Assembly: GCF_000963865.1 (NCBI RefSeq)
Contig: NZ_CP011071.1
Coordinates: forward strand, 1,678,501-1,742,500
Direction: 5' to 3'
DNA: 64,000 nt
Source of the DNA: Flagellimonas lutaonensis
Lineage (GTDB): Bacteria; Bacteroidota; Bacteroidia; Flavobacteriales; Flavobacteriaceae
The notes below the pieces were generated by a model that was given only the letters and a program-made list of their open reading frames with translations, was not told the origin of the DNA and searched no databases. Positions 25,491 through 34,080 of this stretch are shown piece by piece. The translations under genes and the position numbers were made by a program. Within the stretch, counting starts at the first letter, position 1; every line of letters starts with the position of its first letter.

Positions 25491-26846
25491 ATGAGCCCCA
25501 TTGCAGTTAAAGTGATTCAGTTTTTTCTGAGTCTTTCCCTTTTGATCATTCTTCACGAATTGGGTCACTTCATCCCCGCAAAAATCTTTAAGACACGGGT
25601 CGAGAAGTTTTTTCTCTTTTTCGATGTGAAGTTTGCCCTGTTCAAAAAGAAAATCGGGGAGACCGTTTACGGCATCGGCTGGCTGCCATTGGGAGGCTAC
25701 GTGAAAATAGCCGGAATGATCGACGAGAGCATGGACACCGAGGCCATGAAAGAAGAACCCAAGCCATGGGAATTTCGCAGTAAACCGGCTTGGCAACGGT
25801 TGATCATTATGCTGGGCGGTGTAACCGTGAACTTTGTATTGGCGGTCATTATCTATATTGGAATGGCCTACTCTTATGGTGATCAATACATTCCAATGGA
25901 GAGTCTGAAAGACGGTGTCTGGGTAATGGAGGAGAACATAGGCGAAAAGTTGGGATTACAGACCGGGGATAAGATTGTGGCCATTGATGGGGATAAGGTA
26001 GAAAACTTCAACAATGTTTTCATCGACCTGATCAATGGAAACAGCATGACCATTGAAAGGGATGGGCAGATCATCGAAAAGGAAATCCCCGTCGATTTTA
26101 TTGCAACATTGCTTGAAGATGAAGATAAGGTACGTTTTTTAAACTATAGAATTCCCTTTGTAATTGGTAGTGTTCCCAAAGATTCACAGAATTATAGATC
26201 AGGCCTTAAAAAAGGGGATGAAGTGGTACGAATCGGGAATGATTCTATTAAATACTTTGACCAGGCGAAAACTCTTCTGGAGAAATATGAGGGACAGAGG
26301 ATAGAATTGGGCGTGCTACGCAACAATAGCGAACTTGTCAATATTCCTATTGTAGTTAGCGATAGTGCCACTATTGGAGTTTTTCCAGCTGCAATGCCAT
26401 TCAAAAAACTTGAGGAAAAGGGAATTTTAAAGGTAGAAACCAAGACTTACACACTATGGGAGTCTATTCCAGCGGGCATCAACAAAGGGGTGGATATCTT
26501 GACCAGTTACGTGAAACAGCTGAAGAAAATTTTCAACCCGTCCACTGGTGCCTATAAAGGTGTAGGAGGGTTTGCCGCCATAGGCAGTATGTTTCCAGAC
26601 ACATGGGACTGGGCCGCTTTTTGGTCGACCACCGCATTGATTTCCATTATCCTGGCCTTTATGAACATTCTTCCCATACCAGCTTTGGATGGGGGCCATG
26701 TGATGTTCTTGCTCTATGAGATGGTCTCTGGAAGAAAGCCAAGCGACAAGTTTTTGGAATATGCCCAGATGGTCGGTTTCTTCTTGTTGATCGCACTGTT
26801 GCTCTTCGCAAACGGTAATGACATCTATAAAGCCCTGACAAAATAA
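25491..26846 (+). CDS. rseP: RseP-type site-2 intramembrane metalloprotease
   Basis: Membrane zinc protease that cleaves anti-sigma or other single-pass proteins within the bilayer. It has 451 residues. The zinc motif HELGH is in the first membrane helix (LLIILHELGHFIPAKIF), two PDZ domains lie at about residues 125-300 (GLQTGDKIVAIDGD; GLKKGDEVVRIGND), and the third metal ligand is in NILPIPALDGGH. In flavobacteria the substrate is unknown; an ECF sigma gene at 6441 has a small membrane partner, but no link is shown. Confidence 0.93.
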   Translation: MSPIAVKVIQFFLSLSLLIILHELGHFIPAKIFKTRVEKFFLFFDVKFALFKKKIGETVYGIGWLPLGGYVKIAGMIDESMDTEAMKEEPKPWEFRSKPAWQRLIIMLGGVTVNFVLAVIIYIGMAYSYGDQYIPMESLKDGVWVMEENIGEKLGLQTGDKIVAIDGDKVENFNNVFIDLINGNSMTIERDGQIIEKEIPVDFIATLLEDEDKVRFLNYRIPFVIGSVPKDSQNYRSGLKKGDEVVRIGNDSIKYFDQAKTLLEKYEGQRIELGVLRNNSELVNIPIVVSDSATIGVFPAAMPFKKLEEKGILKVETKTYTLWESIPAGINKGVDILTSYVKQLKKIFNPSTGAYKGVGGFAAIGSMFPDTWDWAAFWSTTALISIILAFMNILPIPALDGGHVMFLLYEMVSGRKPSDKFLEYAQMVGFFLLIALLLFANGNDIYKALTK

Positions 26847-26886
26847 AAAACTGAATTTTTTGTTTGTAGTGATTTATAGAAACTGC

Positions 26887-26894
26887 TATATTTG
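26887..26894 (+). promoter_or_regulatory. -7 box (TATATTTG) of the tRNA-Asn gene
   Basis: Exact TAnnTTTG match 63 bp before the tRNA 5' end, preceded by TTTG-containing sequence in the -33 region. Confidence 0.5.
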
Positions 26895-26957
26895 CACCCG
26901 CCTTTGCCACCATGTACGGGCATTAGCGGAAAATTTCGCTTAAAAATTTTATGAGAT

Positions 26958-27031
26958 TCCTCCTTAGCTCAGTTGGTTAGAGCATCTGACTGTTAATCAG
27001 AGGGTCGCTGGTTCGAGTCCAGCAGGGGGAG
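26958..27031 (+). tRNA. tRNA-Asn (GTT)
   Basis: A 74-nt cloverleaf: acceptor TCCTCCT pairs with AGGGGGA, the D arm is GCTC...GAGC, the anticodon loop CTGTTAA has anticodon GTT, the T arm is GCTGG-TTCGAGT-CCAGC, and the discriminator is G. CCA is not encoded. A broken partial copy lies 389 bp downstream. Confidence 0.95.
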
Positions 27032-27039
27032 CAAACAAA

Positions 27040-27064
27040 AGCCACTGGAACAAAGTGGCTTTTT
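27040..27064 (+). terminator. Rho-independent terminator after tRNA-Asn
   Basis: Stem AGCCACT / AGTGGCT (27040-27046 and 27054-27060) with a 7-base loop and a following T-tract. Confidence 0.75.
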
Positions 27065-27070
27065 GTATTT

Positions 27071-27385
27071 ATGATGGGAACCTATTATCTCTACATCTTA
27101 CATTCTGAAAAGTTTGACAGTTATTATGTAGGCTCTAGTTCAAACCCCTGGCAGCGGCTGCAACAACACAATGAGACTCCAAAATGCACCTATACCTCAA
27201 AATATAGACCCTGGAGTTTGGCCGCCATTTTTCAGGCAGTGCATAGCCGGAGTGATGCGATCAAAGCCGAAAAATTTGTGAAGAGTCAGAAGAGCAGGAT
27301 TTTTATAGAAAAACTCGTTGAAACGGATTTCGTGCCATCTGGCAATTTAGCTCAGTTGGTTAGAGTCCCTCACGTGCGGGATTAA
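27071..27385 (+). CDS. GIY-YIG nuclease-like protein ending inside a tRNA-like sequence
   Basis: A 104-residue GIY-YIG/UvrC-like endonuclease-domain protein: YYLYILHSEKFDSYYVGSS is the catalytic core start, followed by RLQQHN and AEKFVKSQKSRIFIEKL. Its last codons (GNLAQLVRVPHVRD) are read through a tRNA-like sequence: the D-arm bases encode LAQLVR and the stop TAA falls in the anticodon-arm copy. The gene is bracketed by tRNA-Asn and a partial tRNA-Asn copy, as if it moved or was kept as a tRNA-linked unit. Function unknown. Confidence 0.85.
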   Translation: MMGTYYLYILHSEKFDSYYVGSSSNPWQRLQQHNETPKCTYTSKYRPWSLAAIFQAVHSRSDAIKAEKFVKSQKSRIFIEKLVETDFVPSGNLAQLVRVPHVRD

Positions 27386-27417
27386 TCAGAGGGTCGCTGG
27401 TTCGAGTCCAGCAGGGG
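27348..27417 (+). pseudogene. Broken tRNA-Asn copy with a replaced anticodon arm
   Basis: Two blocks equal the true tRNA-Asn: 18 nt of D arm (27348-27365, matching 26965-26982) and 36 nt of 3' half (27382-27417, matching 26993-27028). Between them the anticodon arm is replaced by TCCCTCACGTGCGGGA, and no acceptor stem can form. It cannot be a working tRNA. The 36-nt direct repeat resembles an attachment-site duplication. Confidence 0.8.
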
Positions 27418-27434
27418 AAGGAGAATTAGTAAGG

Positions 27435-27468
27435 CTCCAGTGATTGTTAATCGCTGGAGTTTTTTTTT
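27435..27468 (+). terminator. Rho-independent terminator after the GIY-YIG gene
   Basis: Stem CTCCAGTGATT / AATCGCTGGAG (one G-T pair) with a 3-base loop, followed by nine T. Confidence 0.85.
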
Positions 27469-27494
27469 GCAACATTATCAAATAATTAATAGCA

Positions 27495-27502
27495 TATTTT
27501 TG
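27495..27502 (+). promoter_or_regulatory. Candidate -7 box (TATTTTTG) upstream of methylmalonyl-CoA mutase
   Basis: Exact TAnnTTTG match about 160 bp before the ATG at 27663. The gap between terminator and gene is otherwise AT-rich, and I see no ORF in it. Confidence 0.4.
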
Positions 27503-27662
27503 TCTCAGCGGCATATATATAAGATCAAAATATTATCTAATATTGAGGAGATTGGGTTTAATAAAAATTCATTGAATAAAAGACAAAAGTCATATTTTGT
27601 TGTTTGAAATGGGTTTACCTTACTCTCTGCTAATTTTAAAAATGTCGTAACCGCCTAATTGT

Positions 27663-29744
27663 ATGAAAAGGAAAAATGTTGAACATCTAGAACTTTCTTC
27701 AAATGGACCAAGCCTGAACGGCAATTCGGAGAAAAAGAAAAGATTTCCCCATGAAGATTTTGCCGCGGGCATTCCACCCTATCTGCGTGGGCCATATTCG
27801 ACCATGTATGTCAGGCGGCCGTGGACCATCAGGCAGTATGCAGGCTTTTCCACAGCAGAAGAAAGCAACGCCTTTTACCGTAGAAATTTGGAAGCGGGCC
27901 AAAAAGGCCTTTCAGTGGCCTTTGACCTGCCGACCCATCGGGGTTATGACAGTGACCATGAGCGCGTAGTTGGTGATGTGGGAAAAGCAGGCGTGGCCAT
28001 CGATACCGTAGAGGATATGAAGATTCTCTTTGATGGCATCCCCCTTGATAAAATGTCGGTCTCAATGACCATGAACGGGGCGGTACTGCCCGTAATGGCC
28101 TTTTATATTGTGGCTGCGGAAGAACAGGGTGTGAAACCAGAGCAGTTGGCGGGCACCATCCAAAACGATATTTTAAAGGAGTTCATGGTGCGCAATACCT
28201 ATATATATCCTCCCACACCCTCCATACAAATCATCGCCGATATTTTTGAATATACCAGCAAAAACATGCCGCGGTTCAATAGTATCAGCATCTCGGGCTA
28301 CCACATGCACGAGGCAGGAGCGACAGCGGCCATTGAATTGGCCTATACCCTGGCAGATGGATTGGAATACATTAGAACAGGACTGAAAGCAGGACTCAAA
28401 ATTGACGAGTTTGCCCCTAGGCTTTCTTTTTTCTGGGGAATTGGGATGAACCACTTTATGGAAATTGCCAAACTTAGGGCGGGAAGGATGCTCTGGGCGA
28501 AGCTGGTGAAAAAGTTTGATCCGAAGAACGAAAAATCAATGGCCTTGCGAACGCATTGCCAGACCAGTGGTTGGAGTCTGACCGAACAAGATCCGTTCAA
28601 CAATGTCGCCAGAACCACTATCGAGGCGGCAGCAGCTGCGTTCGGGGGCACCCAAAGCCTGCACACCAATGCCTTGGATGAGGCCATTGCGCTTCCTACC
28701 GATTTCTCAGCACGAATTGCAAGAAATACCCAGTTATTTCTGCAAGAAGAAACACAGATTACCCGTACCGTAGATCCTTGGGCGGGCAGCCATTATGTGG
28801 AATCGCTTACGGCACAATTGGCAGAAGAGGCTTGGCGTCTAATTGAAGAAGTCGAAGAGTTGGGCGGTATGACCAAAGCAATCGAAGCGGGCATCCCCAA
28901 AATGCGCATTGAGCAGGCCGCGGCTAAAAAACAGGCACGGATTGATAGTGGCAAAGAGGTCATTGTCGGGGTCAACAAATATGTGCTCGACAAAGAAGAT
29001 GAACTACAGATTTTAGAGGTCGATAACCAAAAGGTACGTGCCCAACAAATTGCCAGAATTGAAAGGGTCAAGGCCGAAAGAGATGATAAATTGGTAACTT
29101 CATGTCTTGAGAAAATTACGCAAGCTGCCGAGGCCAGATTAAAGGGCAAGGGCGAGAATTTATTGGCGTTGTCGGTCGAAGCGGCAAGGGCTAGGGCTAC
29201 TTTGGGCGAGATCAGCGATGCCATGGAAAAAGCTTTTGGCCGTCATGAGGCCGAAATAAAATCGTTTACAGGTGTGTATGCAAAAGAACTGAAAGAAGAC
29301 CCCTTGTTCGAAAAGGCCAGAAAACTGTCTGATGAAATTGCTGAACAAGAAGGCAGAAGACCCCGTATCATGATCGCCAAAATGGGGCAAGACGGTCATG
29401 ACCGTGGGGCAAAGGTGGTGGCCACAGCCTATGCCGATTTGGGCTTTGATGTCGATATCGGGCCGTTGTTTCAAACTCCTGAAGAAGTGGCTCGACAAGC
29501 GGTCGAAAATGATGTCCACGTAGTGGGGGTCTCTTCATTGGCAGCAGGCCACAAGACCTTGGTGCCGAAAGTAATAGAGGCTTTGAAAGAGCTGGGCCGA
29601 GAAGACATTTTGGTCATTGTCGGCGGGGTTATTCCCAAGCAAGATTATGAGTTTTTGTACGATGCCGGTGCTGTGGGTATTTACGGGCCCGGCACCAAAA
29701 TCTCAGAGGCCGCCATAGACATCCTCAATATTTTGAAGCTTTAA
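27663..29744 (+). CDS. Methylmalonyl-CoA mutase, catalytic plus B12-binding chain
   Basis: Adenosylcobalamin enzyme interconverting methylmalonyl-CoA and succinyl-CoA. It has 693 residues: the catalytic barrel ([52 protein letters not shown]) and a C-terminal cobalamin domain with the DxHxxG motif in [10 protein letters not shown] (His579) and the GGVIPKQD end. It acts in propionate or succinate metabolism. A small subunit (mutA type) is usually next door in flavobacteria but is not seen here. The gene stands alone between a terminator at 27435 and one at 29767. Confidence 0.95.
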   Translation: MKRKNVEHLELSSNGPSLNGNSEKKKRFPHEDFAAGIPPYLRGPYSTMYVRRPWTIRQYAGFSTAEESNAFYRRNLEAGQKGLSVAFDLPTHRGYDSDHERVVGDVGKAGVAIDTVEDMKILFDGIPLDKMSVSMTMNGAVLPVMAFYIVAAEEQGVKPEQLAGTIQNDILKEFMVRNTYIYPPTPSIQIIADIFEYTSKNMPRFNSISISGYHMHEAGATAAIELAYTLADGLEYIRTGLKAGLKIDEFAPRLSFFWGIGMNHFMEIAKLRAGRMLWAKLVKKFDPKNEKSMALRTHCQTSGWSLTEQDPFNNVARTTIEAAAAAFGGTQSLHTNALDEAIALPTDFSARIARNTQLFLQEETQITRTVDPWAGSHYVESLTAQLAEEAWRLIEEVEELGGMTKAIEAGIPKMRIEQAAAKKQARIDSGKEVIVGVNKYVLDKEDELQILEVDNQKVRAQQIARIERVKAERDDKLVTSCLEKITQAAEARLKGKGENLLALSVEAARARATLGEISDAMEKAFGRHEAEIKSFTGVYAKELKEDPLFEKARKLSDEIAEQEGRRPRIMIAKMGQDGHDRGAKVVATAYADLGFDVDIGPLFQTPEEVARQAVENDVHVVGVSSLAAGHKTLVPKVIEALKELGREDILVIVGGVIPKQDYEFLYDAGAVGIYGPGTKISEAAIDILNILKL

Positions 29745-29766
29745 TATTCATTTCTAAAGGAAAAAA

Positions 29767-29790
29767 GCCGCAGATTCTGCGGCTTTTTTT
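29767..29790 (+). terminator. Rho-independent terminator of methylmalonyl-CoA mutase
   Basis: Perfect stem GCCGCAG / CTGCGGC, 3-base loop ATT, seven T after and six A before, so it may work in both directions. Confidence 0.9.
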
Positions 29791-29821
29791 GTGGTGTTTT
29801 TTTAATTGGGACTTTACGCTG

Positions 29822-30001
<180 letters not shown>

Positions 30002-30130
30002 TTAGTTGTTGAAATTAAAATACAAAATATTGTGGTACAATAAGTTGCGATGCGTTTTTCTGAAGCATTACAGCCAATAATAAAACGGAATGGGTCAAAT
30101 ATGGGGCCATTGGGCCACCAATTGGGCAGA

Positions 30131-31513
30131 TCACAAGAGATGCTTGAATTTTTTCACCCATCTTTCGGCCAGGGTATAAGGGGCGTAACGAAGTGGTATG
30201 TCGAGCCAATTTGCCTTTTTGATAATGGCTTTTTTATGTGAGAACAGTTCAAAAGAGTGTTTCCCATGATAGCTTCCGATGCCCGATGCGCCCACACCGC
30301 CAAAGGGCAGTCGTTTATTTGTAATCTGAATCACCGTGTCGTTGATGACCCCACCCCCAAAGGAATATTGCTGTATGATTTTCTTTTGAAAGTTTTTGTT
30401 TCTCGAAAAGACATATAAGGCCAGAGGCTTCCCAAAGTGATTGAGGTATCGCTCGATGTCTGCTTCAGTTTCGTAGGATATGATAGGCAGTATCGGCCCG
30501 AAAATCTCTTCCTGCATGGCTTTGCTCTCCAAGTCGGACTCGTTCAAAAGGGTTGGCCCTAAAAAAACATCCCCATCGTCAAATGTTCCCCCGAACAGAA
30601 TATCCTCTCCCTCCAACATTTCCTTTAGCCTTGTGTAATGTTCTTTGGAAATGATTCTTCCATAATCCGCTGAATTGCGGATGTTCTCACCATACGATTT
30701 AATGATGGCTTTTTTCAGTTCGCCGACCAACTTGTCTTTGACTGTTTTATGGACCAAAATATAATCAGGGGCGATACAGGTTTGACCGGCATTCAGAAAC
30801 TTGCCCCAGCAGATGCGCTTGGCAGCCAGTTTCAGGGGGGCGGTGCCATCAACAATACAGGGGCTTTTTCCGCCCAACTCCAAGGTGACAGGGATCAAGT
30901 GTTCAGCGGCACTTTTATAGACGATTTTACCGACACGGGTGCTTCCGGTAAAGAAAATATAATCCCATTTCTCTTTCAAAAGTGCTTGTGAGACTTCGAC
31001 ACCTCCCTCTTTGACCGTCACATGCCCTTCTTCAAATACTTCTTTCATAATCTGCGAGATTATCGCAGTGGTATGGGGTGTGAATTCAGAAGGTTTCAGA
31101 ACGGCGGTATTGCCGGCGGCAATGGCCCCAATGAGCGGGGCCACGGTCAGTTGAAAAGGATAGTTCCACGGTGCGATGATCAGCACGTTTCCGTAGGGTT
31201 CATAATGGATCCAATCGGAAGAAGGAAAATTGCTGAGGCTTGGGGGTGCCCGCTTGGGCCGGCTCCATAAATCGATGTTCTTTATGGCGTGCCGTAGTTC
31301 AGAAAGCGTCAACTGGGTCTCTGTGGCAAGGCACTCGAATTTTGGTTTTTTTAGGTCCTTATAAAGTGCCTCACAGATGGCGTTCTCTTGGGCAATGATC
31401 GCCCTTTGAAGCTTTTTGAGCGCTTTTTTTCTGAAGGATACGTCTTTGGTCTTTCCTTCCTTAAAAAAATCACGTTGTTTATTGATTACTTCTGATATCG
31501 AACTGTTGCCCAT
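30131..31513 (-). CDS. Aldehyde dehydrogenase (ALDH3-like)
   Basis: NAD(P)-dependent oxidation of aldehydes to acids, 460 residues, short like the class-3 or fatty-aldehyde family. Seen: the catalytic Cys in NAGQTCIAPDYI, Glu in LELGGKSPCIVD, cofactor region FTGSTRVGK and the proton-relay area APWNYPFQL. The C-terminus is typical of the family (GSYHGKHSFELFSH). Fatty or aromatic aldehydes are likely substrates, but specificity is inferred. It is divergent from the Crp/Fnr gene (75 bp), yet I see no GTAAC-N4-GTTAC site on its side. Confidence 0.9.
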   Translation of the reverse strand: MGNSSISEVINKQRDFFKEGKTKDVSFRKKALKKLQRAIIAQENAICEALYKDLKKPKFECLATETQLTLSELRHAIKNIDLWSRPKRAPPSLSNFPSSDWIHYEPYGNVLIIAPWNYPFQLTVAPLIGAIAAGNTAVLKPSEFTPHTTAIISQIMKEVFEEGHVTVKEGGVEVSQALLKEKWDYIFFTGSTRVGKIVYKSAAEHLIPVTLELGGKSPCIVDGTAPLKLAAKRICWGKFLNAGQTCIAPDYILVHKTVKDKLVGELKKAIIKSYGENIRNSADYGRIISKEHYTRLKEMLEGEDILFGGTFDDGDVFLGPTLLNESDLESKAMQEEIFGPILPIISYETEADIERYLNHFGKPLALYVFSRNKNFQKKIIQQYSFGGGVINDTVIQITNKRLPFGGVGASGIGSYHGKHSFELFSHKKAIIKKANWLDIPLRYAPYTLAERWVKKFKHLL

Positions 31514-31588
31514 AGTTTTATTCGGCTAGGAAATTTTGTAAGTTTTTATGTTGGTTCTAGGCTGGTTACATTTGCTTAAATTTACGGT

Positions 31589-32221
31589 ATGCAGACAGCA
31601 CTGAAAAATAGTTTTGGTGATTATTTTGAACCCGCATTGCTCGATGAGATTGCAAAAGAGGGTATCTATAAGGAAATAAAGGCCTCTGAAAAAATTATGG
31701 AGATTGGCGAGTACATAAAATCGATGCCCCTATTGATTTCTGGGGCCATAAAAGTACTTCGAGAAGACAACGAGGGAGATGAACTGCTGCTGTATTATCT
31801 AGAGAAAGGCGATACTTGTAGCATGACCATGGCCTGTTGCATGGGAGATGCCAAGAGCGAGGTGAGGGCGATAGCCGAAACCGATGTCGAGGTGATCATG
31901 GTACCGGTGCGCAAAATGGAAGAATGGATGGCAAATTACCGTTCTTGGCGAAATTTTGTGTTTGATAGCTACCATAACCGATTGAACGAATTGTTGTTAA
32001 CGGTCGACACCATAGCCTTTATGAAGATGGATGAGCGCCTAGTGGCGTACTTGGCAGAAAAGGCCCGCATAAACGAGAGCAAGGTTGTAAAGAATACCCA
32101 TCAAGAGATTGCCTACGACCTGCATAGCTCTCGCGTGGTGATTTCACGCTTGCTAAAAAGGCTCGAAAAGCTGGGGAAGGTAAAATTGCACAGAAACCAT
32201 ATCGAGATTATCGACCTTTGA
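31589..32221 (+). CDS. Crp/Fnr-family regulator, likely controller of the sulfur island
   Basis: A 210-residue regulator: cyclic-nucleotide-binding-like N-terminal barrel (about 15-115), dimer helix, and a C-terminal winged helix with EIAYDLHSSRVVISRLLKRL. There is no FNR-type four-Cys cluster; instead Cys77 and the pair Cys83-Cys84 (GDTCSMTMACCMGD) sit in the effector domain, where redox or persulfide chemistry could occur (inference). Five downstream promoters share GTAAC-N4-GTTAC at a constant class II distance, and this is the only Crp/Fnr gene in the window, at the island edge. Confidence 0.9.
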   Translation: MQTALKNSFGDYFEPALLDEIAKEGIYKEIKASEKIMEIGEYIKSMPLLISGAIKVLREDNEGDELLLYYLEKGDTCSMTMACCMGDAKSEVRAIAETDVEVIMVPVRKMEEWMANYRSWRNFVFDSYHNRLNELLLTVDTIAFMKMDERLVAYLAEKARINESKVVKNTHQEIAYDLHSSRVVISRLLKRLEKLGKVKLHRNHIEIIDL

Positions 32222-32227
32222 AGGTTT

Positions 32228-32271
32228 GCAACCTAGGTTACAACCTTTCGATGGACCAAATAGTAACTTTG
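32228..32271 (+). promoter_or_regulatory. Crp/Fnr-type site and -7 box of the SulP gene
   Basis: GCAAC-CTAG-GTTAC (32228-32241, one mismatch to GTAAC-N4-GTTAC; the core AACCTAGGTT is itself a perfect palindrome), then 22 bp, then TAACTTTG (32264-32271), a perfect -7 box. The operator centre is near -42 from the expected start, the class II activator position. The ATG at 32289 follows after 17 bp. Confidence 0.75.
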
Positions 32272-32288
32272 TTGACTGACCGAACAAC

Positions 32289-34028
32289 ATGCTGAAACGA
32301 TACTTTCCCATACTGGAGTGGCTGCCGAGGTACAAAAAGGCCTATTTGGCAGGAGACCTCTCCGCTGGTTTTACCGTGGGCATCATGTTGATACCCCAAG
32401 GCATGGCCTATGCCATGATAGCAGGGCTTCCTCCAGTCTTCGGGCTATATGCGGCCCTTTTGCCCCAAGTAGTGTACGCCCTGATGGGCACTGCGCCCAA
32501 ACTATCGATTGGGGCCGTGGCCATCGATTCATTGGTCGTGGCATCAGGGCTGGGCGCCTTGGCCCTTTCAGGAATTGATGAATACATTGCCATGGCCATT
32601 TTTTTGGCATTGTTTGTAGGGGTCATTCAACTTGCATTCGGTTTTTTTCGAATGGGTTTTCTGGCCAACTTCCTTTCAGAACCCGTCATCAGCGGCTTTA
32701 CCTCTGCGGCGGCCATTATTATAGGGCTGAGCCAATTACATCATTTACTGGGCCTCAATGTACAGCGGGGCGGGCGCATACTTTTTTTGCTAAGGGATAC
32801 CGTGGCGAATATAGGCCAGACCCATTTGCTTACATTGCTCATCGGGGTGTTGGCCATTGCCGTGATTTCGTTGCTGCCAAGGCTCAGCAAAAAAATACCG
32901 GCGGCTCTCATTGTGGTAGTTGTTTCGATCTCCATTATTTACTTTTTGCAATTGGGAGATGTTGGGGTGAGGGTCGTTGGCGAGATTCCAGGGGGATTGC
33001 CCACCTTCAAAATACCTGTGGTCGGGGTTGAAAAAATCTGGAATCTGGCCCCCATAGCCATTACGCTGGCACTGTTGTCTTTTGTGGAGGCCGTTTCCAT
33101 AGCCAAGGGCATTGAGGCAAAAGATGCCTCAGACTCCCTGCGGCCCAATCAAGAATTGTTGGCATTGGGTACCTCGAACATAGCCGGTTCGTTCTTTCAG
33201 GCATACTCCGTGACCGCTGGGTTTTCAAGAACTGCCGTTAATGTGAATGCAGGGGCAAAAACAGGTATCGCATCGCTGATCAGTGCCATGGTGGTGGGGC
33301 TGATCTTGCTTTTTCTCACACCCGTTTTTCAATACTTGCCCAATGCGGTGTTGGCCGCCATCATTTTGGTGGCGGTATATGGGCTCATAGATGTGAGATA
33401 TGCCGTTGGTCTGTATAAAAGCCGAAAAGATGAGTTTGCGCTGTTGATGGTCACCTTTTTAATCACTTTGGGAGTCGGTATCATCGAAGGTATCGTATTG
33501 GGTGTGTTGTTTTCGCTGGCATTGTTGGTCTATCGCACTTCAAAACCACATATTGCCGTCTTGGGCAGAATAAGGGGTACCGAGTACTTTAAGAACATCA
33601 ATCGCTTTAGTGAAGATATTGAAGTCTTCGATGAGATACTGATATTGCGATTCGACAGCCAGCTTTACTTCGCAAACAAAGACTATTTCAAGAAAGAGCT
33701 CTACAAGAACATGGGGCAAAAAGGTGAGAAACTGAAATATGTCATTTTAAATGCGGAATCGATTGACTACATTGATAGCACGGCAGTTACCATGCTCAAA
33801 CAGGTATTGGACGATTTTCAAAAGAAAGGGATTACCCTGTTGGTGACGGGGGCCATCGGTCCTACTCGCGACATCCTTTTTGAAAGTGGCCTTGCAGAAA
33901 AGATCGGTAGCGAAAACCTTTTTGTCAGAACTTTTGAAGCTTTTGAGTATTGCCAGAGCCTAAAGGAGAAGACCCCACTGCAATCAAAGATTTCAGAGCA
34001 GTCGGGTGGGTCGCGTTTTGTAACTTAA
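32289..34028 (+). CDS. SulP-family anion transporter with STAS domain
   Basis: Membrane transporter for sulfate or related anions, 579 residues. The transport domain (about 1-430) has LSAGFTVGIMLIPQGMAYAM, the FGLYAALLP region and GTSNIAGSFFQAYSVTAGFS. The cytoplasmic STAS domain (about 440-550) has LNAESIDYIDSTAVTMLK. SulP proteins carry sulfate, bicarbonate or other anions; its place in a sulfite and persulfide locus with a shared operator favours sulfate or a sulfur oxyanion, import or export not decided. Its stop codon lies inside the operator of the next gene. Confidence 0.92.
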   Translation: MLKRYFPILEWLPRYKKAYLAGDLSAGFTVGIMLIPQGMAYAMIAGLPPVFGLYAALLPQVVYALMGTAPKLSIGAVAIDSLVVASGLGALALSGIDEYIAMAIFLALFVGVIQLAFGFFRMGFLANFLSEPVISGFTSAAAIIIGLSQLHHLLGLNVQRGGRILFLLRDTVANIGQTHLLTLLIGVLAIAVISLLPRLSKKIPAALIVVVVSISIIYFLQLGDVGVRVVGEIPGGLPTFKIPVVGVEKIWNLAPIAITLALLSFVEAVSIAKGIEAKDASDSLRPNQELLALGTSNIAGSFFQAYSVTAGFSRTAVNVNAGAKTGIASLISAMVVGLILLFLTPVFQYLPNAVLAAIILVAVYGLIDVRYAVGLYKSRKDEFALLMVTFLITLGVGIIEGIVLGVLFSLALLVYRTSKPHIAVLGRIRGTEYFKNINRFSEDIEVFDEILILRFDSQLYFANKDYFKKELYKNMGQKGEKLKYVILNAESIDYIDSTAVTMLKQVLDDFQKKGITLLVTGAIGPTRDILFESGLAEKIGSENLFVRTFEAFEYCQSLKEKTPLQSKISEQSGGSRFVT

Positions 34029-34063
34029 GTGGCATTTTAAGTGGAAAATACCTTGTAATTTTG
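34020..34063 (+). promoter_or_regulatory. Crp/Fnr-type site and -7 box of the MBL-rhodanese operon
   Basis: GTAAC-TTAA-GTGGC (34020-34033): left half perfect, right half 3 of 5. Then 22 bp and TAATTTTG (34056-34063), a perfect -7 box. The geometry is identical to the four other sites, which supports it despite the weak right half. It overlaps the stop codon of the SulP gene (34026-34028). Confidence 0.6.
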
Positions 34064-34080
34064 AAAAAATTTTGTTGACT

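Noticed and set aside
26100-26460. Slightly AT-richer stretch in the PDZ part of rseP
   Set aside because: Hand counts of several lines gave about 37-45 percent GC, within ordinary variation; the reading frame and domains are intact, so transfer is not supported.
31556-31570. GTTAC half-site near the Crp/Fnr gene start as an autoregulatory site
   Set aside because: The partner half is absent (TCTAG) and no -7 box lies 22 bp downstream, so it fails the geometry of the other five sites.
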